Below, piece after piece: positions 7,462 to 15,300 of a DNA stretch of 20,709 nucleotides. The stretch comes from a virus. The notes beneath the pieces were generated by a model, which saw only the letters and a list, made by a program, of their open reading frames with translations, searched no databases and was not told where the DNA came from. Within the stretch, counting starts at the first letter, position 1. The number at the start of each line of letters is the position of its first letter. The stretch is taken from positions 1 to 20,709 of the IMG/VR virus record IMGVR_UViG_3300042937_000502. One strand, 5' to 3'. The position numbers and the translations under genes are program-made.

Positions 7462-7493
7462 TTGACACACTCAATGACTAAAGAATGTGTCAA
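7462..7493 (+). promoter_or_regulatory. Operator-like inverted repeat upstream of the HNH gene
   Basis: TTGACACA (7462-7469) and TGTGTCAA (7486-7493) form a perfect 8-bp dyad with a 16-base spacer, 20 bases before the HNH start. The left arm includes the -35 consensus TTGACA, but no good -10 follows at the right distance. It may be a repressor site or RNA hairpin controlling the nuclease. Confidence 0.4.
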
Positions 7494-7513
7494 TAACCTA
7501 AAATACAACAAAT

Positions 7514-8116
7514 ATGACAAACAAAGTAGAACGCCCAGAGGGCACATTATCGGACTCCTATAAACGCTATGCTCCATATATCAAGCAGTGGAGAAGCAAT
7601 AACAAGGATTATGTAAAGCAATATAATCGGGAATATCAACGCAAGATGCGTAAAGACCCGATAAAGTATGGTGAAGCAAGAATGCGTATAGCACTGAGAG
7701 CATATCTTCTTGGATACTGGAAATATAGTGCGATGGTAGTAAGCAGCCTTGGTATGACAAAAGAGCAGTTTTTTGTGAATATGAATACCACTGAAGAAGA
7801 GTTCAAGAAACTGCTAAAGACGCACGAGATTGACCATATTGTGCCAGCCAGTTGGTTCAATAAGCCAGAGAACAAACACCTAAAGCCATTCGCATACAAA
7901 TACTATAACATCCAGATAGTAGAAAAGAAAAGCAACAGAAACAAGCATTGCTGGATAGATGAAAATGAGATACGCACCAAATGCGTAATAAGTCGTATGA
8001 AACTGGATTATATGTATATGAACACAGATTACTCAGAAGATAGTGCCAAGAAGATGAAAGCATTATCGCTTGAGATAAATCATTTATTACGACAAATAAA
8101 AAAACAGAAAAAGTAA
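7514..8116 (+). CDS. Free-standing HNH endonuclease (homing-type)
   Basis: A 200-residue basic protein on the strand opposite to the structural genes. The HNH signature is complete: HEIDHIVPASWF (H104, D107, H108), then YYNIQIVEKKSNRNKH (N132, N141, K144, H145). The N-terminal 70 residues are Lys/Arg/Tyr-rich and probably bind DNA, and the C-terminus is helical and ends in a Lys tract. It cuts DNA using a single metal ion if it behaves like its family; the target is unknown, probably nearby phage DNA. It sits between two terminators, has an operator-like dyad in front and no Shine-Dalgarno, which fits a tightly limited mobile cassette inserted into the structural block beside the major tail protein gene. 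Confidence 0.9.
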   Translation: MTNKVERPEGTLSDSYKRYAPYIKQWRSNNKDYVKQYNREYQRKMRKDPIKYGEARMRIALRAYLLGYWKYSAMVVSSLGMTKEQFFVNMNTTEEEFKKLLKTHEIDHIVPASWFNKPENKHLKPFAYKYYNIQIVEKKSNRNKHCWIDENEIRTKCVISRMKLDYMYMNTDYSEDSAKKMKALSLEINHLLRQIKKQKK

Positions 8117-8122
8117 AGTAAT

Positions 8123-8152
8123 AAAAAGCCCACCTGCTCGGTGGGCTTTTTT
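8123..8152. terminator. Bidirectional terminator after the HNH gene
   Basis: A symmetric stem GCCCACC/GGTGGGC (8128-8134 with 8140-8146), a 5-base loop, with T tracts on both strands (six on plus, five on minus). It ends the HNH transcript and can also stop minus-strand transcription coming from the appendage genes. Confidence 0.9.
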
Positions 8153-8156
8153 GTTT

Positions 8157-8164
8157 ATACTTAT
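8157..8164 (+). promoter_or_regulatory. ATACTTAT motif before the 78-residue gene
   Basis: The octamer lies 5 bases before the ATG at 8170 on the coding strand. If it acts as a -10 element the message would be nearly leaderless. Same motif as at 5870, 7250 and 11348. Confidence 0.3.
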
Positions 8165-8169
8165 CTAAT

Positions 8170-8406
8170 ATGCTTACAGAACATCCTGATGACGATAATG
8201 ACGATATAAAGTTTTATGCGGTTACAGTAATATTCAGCAGATTTTCTATGTCTAAAAAACAGATAATAAATCTTGCTATAGAATGTTTTGCTTCAGAATA
8301 TGAGCTAAAGAAAGACAAGATTATTATATATTTTGATACAGATACATATGCTCATACGTTCATAAAGTTTATGAACGATTATCTAAAGAAGAAGAAGAAC
8401 GTATAA
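8170..8406 (+). CDS. Small acidic/basic hypothetical protein
   Basis: A 78-residue protein not recognised. It begins with an Asp-rich stretch (EHPDDDNDDI), has an alpha/beta-like core (AVTVIFSRFSMSKKQIINLA, then KIIIYFDTDTYAHTF) and ends in a Lys-rich tail (YLKKKKNV). No signal peptide or membrane segment is visible. It follows the HNH gene on the same strand but after a terminator, so it is not simply co-transcribed with it. Its 3' end overlaps the converging minus-strand gene by 38 bases. Coding status is likely but not certain given its size. Confidence 0.55.
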   Translation: MLTEHPDDDNDDIKFYAVTVIFSRFSMSKKQIINLAIECFASEYELKKDKIIIYFDTDTYAHTFIKFMNDYLKKKKNV

Positions 8407-9139
8407 TACTATATCCGTTTATTGTATCCAGATTATTTATCAGTGCCACTCTTAGCGTCTGGTGGCTTACACCAATATTTTTACCAGTTTCACGCAATGT
8501 TTCATAATATATCTCTTCATCACCTTTCTTGAATAATAGATTGGTATGAAAAAACTCATCATTGCGTTTGCCACTAAAATATTCTTCCCAACTAAGGCCA
8601 TCTATTCTTTTGCCTTTATAGCACCAATGCTTTATTTCTACACCCTGCCTGAACATAGCAGATATAAGGCTTTCTGAGATGTTTATTTTGGCGGATAAAT
8701 CTTTTCTACGCTGTGCTAATGGTATTTCCTGACCATTTATTGTATTGATTATATATTGGTTCTGCATACGCTGCCACCAAGTTAGATTGCCATCGCAACG
8801 CATAGGATGTACAACCTTCTTCCATTTTCTGCGATGTGTATCAATAATATCGCCATAATCACTTCTTCTGGCACAGTTGAACTTATCTGCTAATATTTTT
8901 AGTTGCTCAAGTTTTTCATTTCTAAAGCCAATAGGCTCCATTGTCTTTTCTTCCACAGATACATTATCATCCCTGCTGATACACATATAATAAATGCCAC
9001 CACCAAATAATATATGAGCAGTAGAGTTTCCTGCTTTTATTGTTTCTATATAGTTGTAATGTTCTACGGCATCTTTTTTGATGCGTAGTACTACAGGTAT
9101 ATAAACCTTCTCGTATCTTGGACCATCAGCATATTTCAT
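8369..9139 (-). CDS. Homing-associated DNA-binding protein with two NUMOD1/IENR-like repeats
   Basis: A 256-residue protein. The C-terminal segment YETLRETGKNIGVSHQTLRV followed by INGYSII (about 211-245) has the pattern of NUMOD1/IENR helix-turn-helix repeats, which give sequence-specific binding to homing endonucleases. A second, weaker copy is RRKDLSAKINISESLISAMF plus HWCYKGKRI (about 144-179). The N-terminal 130 residues, with VYIPVVLRIKKDAVEHYNY and CDGNLTWWQRMQNQY, show no GIY-YIG, HNH or LAGLIDADG motif that I can see. It may carry an unrecognised nuclease domain, be an AP2-like or degenerate homing protein, or act as a repressor. It lies at the end of the appendage genes beside an HNH gene, which supports a mobile origin. 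Confidence 0.6.
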   Translation of the reverse strand: MKYADGPRYEKVYIPVVLRIKKDAVEHYNYIETIKAGNSTAHILFGGGIYYMCISRDDNVSVEEKTMEPIGFRNEKLEQLKILADKFNCARRSDYGDIIDTHRRKWKKVVHPMRCDGNLTWWQRMQNQYIINTINGQEIPLAQRRKDLSAKINISESLISAMFRQGVEIKHWCYKGKRIDGLSWEEYFSGKRNDEFFHTNLLFKKGDEEIYYETLRETGKNIGVSHQTLRVALINNLDTINGYSIIRSSSSLDNRS

Positions 9140-9182
9140 ATTGATATATATGATTGCCGATTTGTAAAGTAGTTTTTATATT

Positions 9183-9428
9183 TTACCCTATTGGTGGAGG
9201 AAATGGTACTATAGAAGCAGAATATACTGTATCAAACTCTTCTTTTGGTATTTCTACCGCATTATATTCTTTTAGTATATCAAGGGTTTCTATGTCTGCG
9301 GCACCATAATAAATGTATGGAGGGTCGCTGACAACATATCCAGTTTGACTATTTTCTGGTAAAATAGCATCTGGTCCTATTGCCTCGCCAAGCGATATTG
9401 GCTTTAGATTGTATGTAAAATATTTCAT
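9183..9428 (-). CDS. 81-residue hypothetical protein in the appendage module
   Basis: Not recognised. It overlaps the upstream gene by 4 bases (ATGA), a sign of translational coupling and of real coding. The sequence contains SDPPYIYYGAADIETLDILK and a Pro-rich end (VPFPPPIG), with a short central helix. There are no signal or membrane segments. The tight link to the coiled-coil gene suggests the products work together, possibly in assembly of the adjacent fibres; this is inference. Confidence 0.6.
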   Translation of the reverse strand: MKYFTYNLKPISLGEAIGPDAILPENSQTGYVVSDPPYIYYGAADIETLDILKEYNAVEIPKEEFDTVYSASIVPFPPPIG

Positions 9429-9970
9429 TCTGGTAGTTCTGGTTTTTTGTGCTGTTCTATAAATGCTATGGCTGGATTATCTATGGCTTTTGATTGCCAT
9501 AATGCGTCAAGATTGCCTACACCTATTCTGCCGTGAGCAAGTATTTCTTCCTGCGATTGTCTTGCTAAACGCAACTGCCAATATTCTTCTTCACCAGATT
9601 GTATCTGTTCGTATGTATATTTTGGCATATCACTGAATAAACGATATAATACATTCCATTCACGCACTTGATTTTCCAATCCTAACTCCATCTCTTCCAA
9701 ATCAATGCCTAATAGTTCTTTTTCATCAGCATCTGTTGTTGCTGATATTTTCTTTAGTAGTTTTCTTTTTTCCACCATTTGACGGCGTAAGTTGAACGTG
9801 CGAACCTGAAGTTCCAATACACATTGAGAATACTGTCTTGGTTCAGTATCGTGCTGTCCAACAACAAAGTGTTGTATTTGATAGTTGCTGCGTGCTTGAT
9901 TGATGGCGTGAAACGCAGCTTCTAACTCGGTTCTTTTTTCTCCTACAATTGTGTTTATTTGATAGTCCAT
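9425..9970 (-). CDS. Coiled-coil protein of the appendage module
   Basis: A 181-residue protein with no recognised family. Residues about 55-120 are long, charged and heptad-like (VRTFNLRRQMVEKRKLLKKI, then DEKELLGIDLEEMELGLENQ), predicting a coiled coil. N-terminal SNYQIQHFVVGQHDTEPRQY and C-terminal GVGNLDALWQSKAIDNPAI look like conserved phage patterns rather than low complexity. It lies 9 bases after the Kelch-like gene and overlaps the next gene. I suspect a fibre-associated structural or assembly protein; the sequence alone does not prove that. Confidence 0.65.
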   Translation of the reverse strand: MDYQINTIVGEKRTELEAAFHAINQARSNYQIQHFVVGQHDTEPRQYSQCVLELQVRTFNLRRQMVEKRKLLKKISATTDADEKELLGIDLEEMELGLENQVREWNVLYRLFSDMPKYTYEQIQSGEEEYWQLRLARQSQEEILAHGRIGVGNLDALWQSKAIDNPAIAFIEQHKKPELPE

Positions 9971-9979
9971 AGTAAAATA

Positions 9980-10960
9980 TTAGCAAAAACCCATTGATTG
10001 TGCTTTTGCTACGGTTTTGTTCATAGCCGATATTGTTGAAGCGGTTTCACTGGAAAAAGGAAACTTATATGCAGTTGTAACCTGACCACCGGAAGATCCA
10101 CCTAAAGTATATCCAGTGGCTGAACTGCTCATACCAGAAGATTGTTCAACGCTATTGGTGCTTACTGTTGATGATGTATCTGTTGCATAAGTTACCTTTG
10201 CCCAAGTAGTCAAAGCACTGCTTGCAGCCAAAAACCCTTTTGTAGATATAGGACCGTTGATGCTACCAAAATTTCCATATGCTTTTGCTGCCGGTAATAC
10301 CAAAGAAGCATTGTTTGCACTTGTTTCTGTGCTAAATGGCATCTTATCCACAAGTGTTCGCCCAACAAATCCACTTGTAAATCCACCTAGATAAATTGCC
10401 GCACTATCCGAACTTACTGTCATTCCACTGTCTCTTCCAGTGGATAAATTTGCACTGGTGAGTGCTGCGGTTGTATCGTTGCTGTATGGTGTTTTGTATG
10501 CTTCTACTTTATTCAGTGATCCGCCAGGATTACTGCCACCATAACTATAAATTGCACTAGTATATACAGCAGCCATAATACCTGATCTTGCTAATGGTAA
10601 TGCAGCAGATGCGTTACTGGCCATTGTATCGTTGCTGTGTGTTAGTTTATTGGCACTGGTTTGCGGATTACCTGTGGTATCATATCCTCCAATACAATAT
10701 GCTATTGTGTTGTTGCCACCACTTGCTCCTTGTGCTCTAGGCCCTGACAAGTTGGCGGAAGTTTGCGCAGACGTTGTTTCACTTGAAAAGGTGGCCTTGT
10801 CGGCTGTTGTAACAGGACCAGAAGTTCCACCAACGCTAAATCCCTTGCTGTCTGTGCCATACCAAGTAGGTGCTGCTGCCGGTGGCCCCATTGGATTGAC
10901 ACTTCTTAGTGATAATCCAAGTTTATATGCTAGTCGTTGATATTTTGTGCTTCGTAGCAT
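9980..10960 (-). CDS. Kelch-like beta-propeller protein, candidate receptor-binding protein
   Basis: A 326-residue protein with a short N-terminal anchor (MLRSTKYQRLAYKLGLSLRS) and a linker rich in Pro/Ala. Six repeats of about 46-51 residues start near 40, 87, 136, 187, 237 and 283. Each has a GG or GF-containing strand (GFSVGG, AYCIGG, IYSYGG, IYLGG, GYTLGG), a K-x(2)-FS/YS-(T/N)-(E/D)T motif and a Ser/Ala-rich strand ending in a basic residue. This is the layout of Kelch/galactose-oxidase-like propellers used by phages and bacteria to bind glycans or proteins. Repeat 5 is the most divergent. The gene carries three of the eight GATC sites of the whole window, hinting at a different history. 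No signal peptide is present, as expected for a virion protein. Confidence 0.75.
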   Translation of the reverse strand: MLRSTKYQRLAYKLGLSLRSVNPMGPPAAAPTWYGTDSKGFSVGGTSGPVTTADKATFSSETTSAQTSANLSGPRAQGASGGNNTIAYCIGGYDTTGNPQTSANKLTHSNDTMASNASAALPLARSGIMAAVYTSAIYSYGGSNPGGSLNKVEAYKTPYSNDTTAALTSANLSTGRDSGMTVSSDSAAIYLGGFTSGFVGRTLVDKMPFSTETSANNASLVLPAAKAYGNFGSINGPISTKGFLAASSALTTWAKVTYATDTSSTVSTNSVEQSSGMSSSATGYTLGGSSGGQVTTAYKFPFSSETASTISAMNKTVAKAQSMGFC

Positions 10961-10963
10961 ATA

Positions 10964-11332
10964 TTATATCTGTTCTCTACCATATAATACAACATTGATA
11001 GATGCTGTTTGCGAGCATTTCATTGTTATTTTTTCATTATGAGAGCCAGTTACACTATTCAGTACAAATGGAACTTTTGGTGATATTTCAAGCACAGAAG
11101 AACCGCTGATGCCTTCACTCAATCTTTGTAAAGAAAATGAAGCACTGAAACTTGCTGTAGGAACAGTGGCAGTAAATGGAAAATACATTTGCACAGATTG
11201 AACCGTGTTTGTATAGTTGTAAAACCACATCGTGGCTATTTCAGCCGATTTGCTTGTGGGTGCCGTATATACAATACTTTCCGTAGCGTGTAGTATTTGA
11301 CTTGCTAGTTGTTTTATATCTGTGTATGCCAT
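10964..11332 (-). CDS. Small beta-type appendage protein
   Basis: A 122-residue protein, not assigned to a named family. It has alternating hydrophobic strands (ESIVYTAPTSKSAEIATMWF, SVQMYFPFTATV, INVVLYG) and a segment SSVLEISPKVPFVLNSVTGS, giving the look of a beta-sandwich. Similar small proteins often sit beside phage fibre genes, and here it is between two fibre-like genes, 3 bases before the Kelch-like gene. It has a Shine-Dalgarno (AAGGAT) 4 bases before the ATG, which is rare in this window and suggests higher expression. It could be a fibre cap or connector; that is inference. Confidence 0.6.
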   Translation of the reverse strand: MAYTDIKQLASQILHATESIVYTAPTSKSAEIATMWFYNYTNTVQSVQMYFPFTATVPTASFSASFSLQRLSEGISGSSVLEISPKVPFVLNSVTGSHNEKITMKCSQTASINVVLYGREQI

Positions 11333-11336
11333 ATAA

Positions 11337-11355
11337 ATCCTTTTATCATAAGTAT
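11337..11355 (-). promoter_or_regulatory. Shine-Dalgarno AAGGAT and upstream ATACTTAT motif
   Basis: AAGGAT (11342 to 11337) lies 4 bases before the ATG at 11332. The octamer ATACTTAT (11355 to 11348) is immediately upstream. The pair resembles the major tail protein leader. Confidence 0.4.
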
Positions 11356-11378
11356 CTTTGTAAAATCATAAACGTATG

Positions 11379-12317
11379 TTATGGTCCGCTTATTTTTTGT
11401 ATAAAAATAGAACCAGAACCACCCGTACCACCATTTGAGCCGGCACCAAGCCCAAATCCACCAGAACCTCCATTTGCTCGCACTATGCCATTGTTTGTAT
11501 ATGAACCAGCATAAAATAGTGATATAGTTCCTCCTCCGCCTCCGCCGCCTCCACCAATACTGCTTGGAGGATTAGTTCCTTCTGTTCCATTATCTCCATC
11601 TGCTATTATTTGACCTGTATTTGTTATAATAAGATTACCACCGACTATCATAACAATATTTCCTCCACCATTGCCACCATTATCTCTATAGTTTCCATTT
11701 ATGGCACTTCCTCTACCACCTTTGCCTCCTCCACTATATTTTCCAGCCACACCAGCATTTGCTGGATATAAACTATCATAATAACCTCCTCCACCTCCTC
11801 CTCCGCAAGAAGTTGATGAAGCATTTCCATTTCCAACAACACCGGGACTACTTCCTGCTGCTCCTGCCGCACCACCATTTACTGTTATAACTCTTTTGTC
11901 TCCTTTTGTTGCCCATATATATCTTTGATTTGCTTCAGCATTTATCGCATCTGTTCCAAGTCCAAGCATAATGCTGCTTGATGCTTGCTCTGAGCCGCTG
12001 ATAGGGTCTATTCTATATATTTCTATATTGTTGCTGCCTGTTCCTACATATGACCTTCCTTTCATACTTATAGAACCGCTGACAATACAATCTCCTTGAC
12101 AATATATAATCAAACCAGAACAGGCTGCATTTGGTCCAATACCAAATGCTTCACCAAGGTTCATAGATGTAAAGTTCAATACTTTAGCATCACCAAAAGC
12201 ATTTGGAGTCCAACCTGAACCAGTTATACATATACCATCCGAACCATTACCAAAATAGTTCTTTGGAGTAAATGTTATTCTTTCACGAGAATATCTTCTT
12301 ATTGCTGTAGAAAACAT
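11379..12317 (-). CDS. Glycine-rich fibre/adhesin-like protein
   Basis: A 312-residue protein. After a beta-rich N-terminal region (about 1-145) come glycine-rich blocks: CGGGGGGGYYD near 168, GGGKGGRGSAINGN near 193, and a nine-Gly run near 258. Between them are strand-turn units such as GNLIITNTGQIIADGDNGTEG split over residues 228-248, and TNNGIVRANGGSGGFG. This alternation of Gly-rich loops and I-x-G-x-I strands resembles beta-helix or polyglycine-II type adhesin domains of phage fibres. It starts 3 bases after the 1489-residue fibre stop, without a Shine-Dalgarno, so it belongs to the same transcript. It probably forms part of a surface-binding appendage. The fold is an inference. Confidence 0.65.
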   Translation of the reverse strand: MFSTAIRRYSRERITFTPKNYFGNGSDGICITGSGWTPNAFGDAKVLNFTSMNLGEAFGIGPNAACSGLIIYCQGDCIVSGSISMKGRSYVGTGSNNIEIYRIDPISGSEQASSSIMLGLGTDAINAEANQRYIWATKGDKRVITVNGGAAGAAGSSPGVVGNGNASSTSCGGGGGGGYYDSLYPANAGVAGKYSGGGKGGRGSAINGNYRDNGGNGGGNIVMIVGGNLIITNTGQIIADGDNGTEGTNPPSSIGGGGGGGGGTISLFYAGSYTNNGIVRANGGSGGFGLGAGSNGGTGGSGSIFIQKISGP

Positions 12318-12320
12318 ATT

Positions 12321-15300
12321 TTATATTCCGGTATAAGACCATATAGTATCCATATCCATAGTTACTACAGGAATATTTAGAGCATAACTTGATGTTGCTG
12401 AAAAACTGGAAGATACAGCATAACTGGATGTTATAGCATAACTTGATGAGATAGAACCACTTATAGTTCCATTTACAAATAACGAACCTGATATGCGAAC
12501 ACTTCCTGTGGCAAGAATATCACCAATAAATGTATGTAAATCATTGGCATTATCTCCAAAGATATTGCTGCCAGAAGCATACATATAACTTGCTGTAATG
12601 CTTGTGAGTAATGCGTTGCTTGATGTAACTTGACCAAACGTTACATTATTTGCTGTTGTAAATGCTTCACCGCCACCATTGCTCAACTGGAACGAACTGC
12701 TTATTGTTCCGCCGCCTCCACCACCTCCACCAGCAGCATTTAGTGCATATGAAGCAGTAAGTGCCATATTAGCATAACTTGCTGTGCCTTCTAATGAACC
12801 AGTTATTGAGCCACCAGTTACAACCAAGTTTCCAACAATATCAACTCCTGCTGGCTTTATGCTGAGTATGTTTGTATATGGTTGAGAAGAGACCTTGAAT
12901 ATATGTCCGGTATATACAGTATCATCTACTTCATAATAAAAGCCGCTGGGATCAGCATTGCCTATACTTGTTTGGCGAGTATTTGATGAGTCCCACCAAG
13001 TTAGTGTTGGTTTATTGCTATTTCCCTCAAAGATTACTTTTTCTCCATTTATACCAGTAAATGCTACACTATTATATGAATTCTGGATAGTTAGAACAAG
13101 GTCAGTAGATGGAAGGCTCTTGATTGTGCCGACTGTAATTTCATTACTACGCAATGAACCAGTGATTGACTCTATTTCTGCTGATGAACCACTTATTACA
13201 CCAGATAATCTTGTTCGTATAGTATTAGTACTACCAATAACTGTTTCATATGCTGAAGCACTGGCATAACCACCTATGGCGATTGACTCTTCTCCAGTTG
13301 CGGTTGCATAGTCGCCTATAGATATTTGAGTATTATCTGCTGCACTAACTTTGCTACCTCGTCCTATTGCTATATTGAGTTGGCCAGTAAATAATCCAAG
13401 ATTTTGTGAATTATCTGTGCCAATGAATATATTATCATTTCCTCCAGCAGTTGCTAAAGTGCTTCCAGACAAAGCATTTTGACCTATTACAATATTTCTC
13501 AAGCCATTATTTTGGAATGGCATTGGTCCTATTTGTACAGTTCCTCCAGAAACATCTTCACCAGAAGGAATATAAAGATTTCTTCCAGTTATAGAACCGC
13601 TGACATATAAATCATTTGTATAAATGCCATTTGATGCTGTAAGTTGTGTTACTTCATTGCTGTTTATCCACAATGAACCACTTTTTACAATTATTTGACC
13701 ATCTACTGGAGATACTATTCTAACATCGTGCAGTTCATCCAGTTCATATCCATTCTGTATTAGAGTGAATATACTACCATTACCAGCACCTACTCTTGTT
13801 ACTATACCGGCATATACAAGATGTATTGGTGCTTGTGGCTTTACGTTTGTCAGTTGTCCAGAAGATGTAGATACATAAAGAAGATCACCAGCATTATACA
13901 TTGATGTATTTATGTCTTTTACTAATCCGCGAGTGCTTACATATCCACTTTGAGCAGAACCGATGCTTTCAGCCACAATGCCAAGTGTGCGTGCGGATGT
14001 AGCATCTGATGTTGCTGCTGCTCTTTTGACTGCTATTCTGTCGGTGGCTGAACCAGAAGCATATACAACTTCACCTTTATTTAGCGTGGTTGCTTCAGCA
14101 TTATATACATATGCTATTTCCTCAAAGCCGATTGGAAGATTTACATTTCCTCCAAGCAATCCAAGTTTCAGCGTTCCAAGGTCGCTGTTCCAAGTAAGTT
14201 GTGCCACAGCATCTGTAGCATTTACTGTTTGAGCAAACTGGATATAAGAACTGCTTGCATCACCCAGCAAATAACTTGCGGTTGTTGCTGTGCCACCACT
14301 ACCACCATTTAGGGCATAACTTGCGGTGATGGCATAACTTGCTGTACCAGCAAACTGGCTGGTATTTGTTATACCCGTAATATTATTCCAATCTATGCTG
14401 GTTGGAGTTGTGCCACTTGTTCCGCTTGTGCCGCTGCTGCCATTGGCTCCATTTGCTCCGCTGGTGCCACTACTTCCACTTGTTCCATTTTGACCAGATG
14501 TTCCGCTTGAACCATTTTGACCAGATGTTCCAGATGTACCATTTACACCACTGGTGCCACTTGAGCCAGTAAGACCACTGGTTCCACTGCTGCCACTTGA
14601 ACCACTGGTGCCACTTGAACCACTGGTGCCACTTTCACCTGATGTGCCACTGCTGCCATTCTGACCACTGGTTCCACTACTTCCATTTTCTCCACTTGTG
14701 CCAGATGTGCCATTTACACCACTGGTACCACTTGAGCCAGTAAGACCACTGCTGCCACTAGTTCCACTTGAACCAGACGTTCCGCTTTCTCCAGAAGTTC
14801 CACTAGAACCATTTTGACCAGATGTACCGCTACTTCCATTTTGTCCGCTCGTTCCACTGCTTCCATTTTGGCCTGATGTTCCAGATGAGCCATTTACACC
14901 ACTGGTGCCACTTGAGCCACTAAGACCGCTGGTTCCGCTTGAACCACTGGTTCCACTTTCACCTGAAGTTCCACTTGAACCATTTTGACCACTGGTTCCA
15001 CTGCTTCCACTTGAACCACTTGTGCCACTTGAGCCAGATGTTCCACTGCTTCCGCTGGTTCCGCTGGTTCCACTACTACCATTTTGACCACTGGTTCCAC
15101 TTGAACCATTAGCACCGGATGTTCCGCTGCTTCCACTTGAGCCGCTGGTTCCACTTGAGCCAGCAGCACCAACTGCTCCGTTGAGGTTTGTCTGCCAAAC
15201 ACTGTATGTTCCAGAACCAGAACTTGCGTATATAACAACACTCAAATCTCCTGTAGATGGATTATAAGACGATATAGTTCCATCCATCCAGTTACTTAGA

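Noticed and set aside
7372-7563. Plus-strand 63-residue frame ahead of the HNH gene
   Set aside because: It crosses a strong terminator and the operator-like dyad and overlaps the HNH start in another frame.
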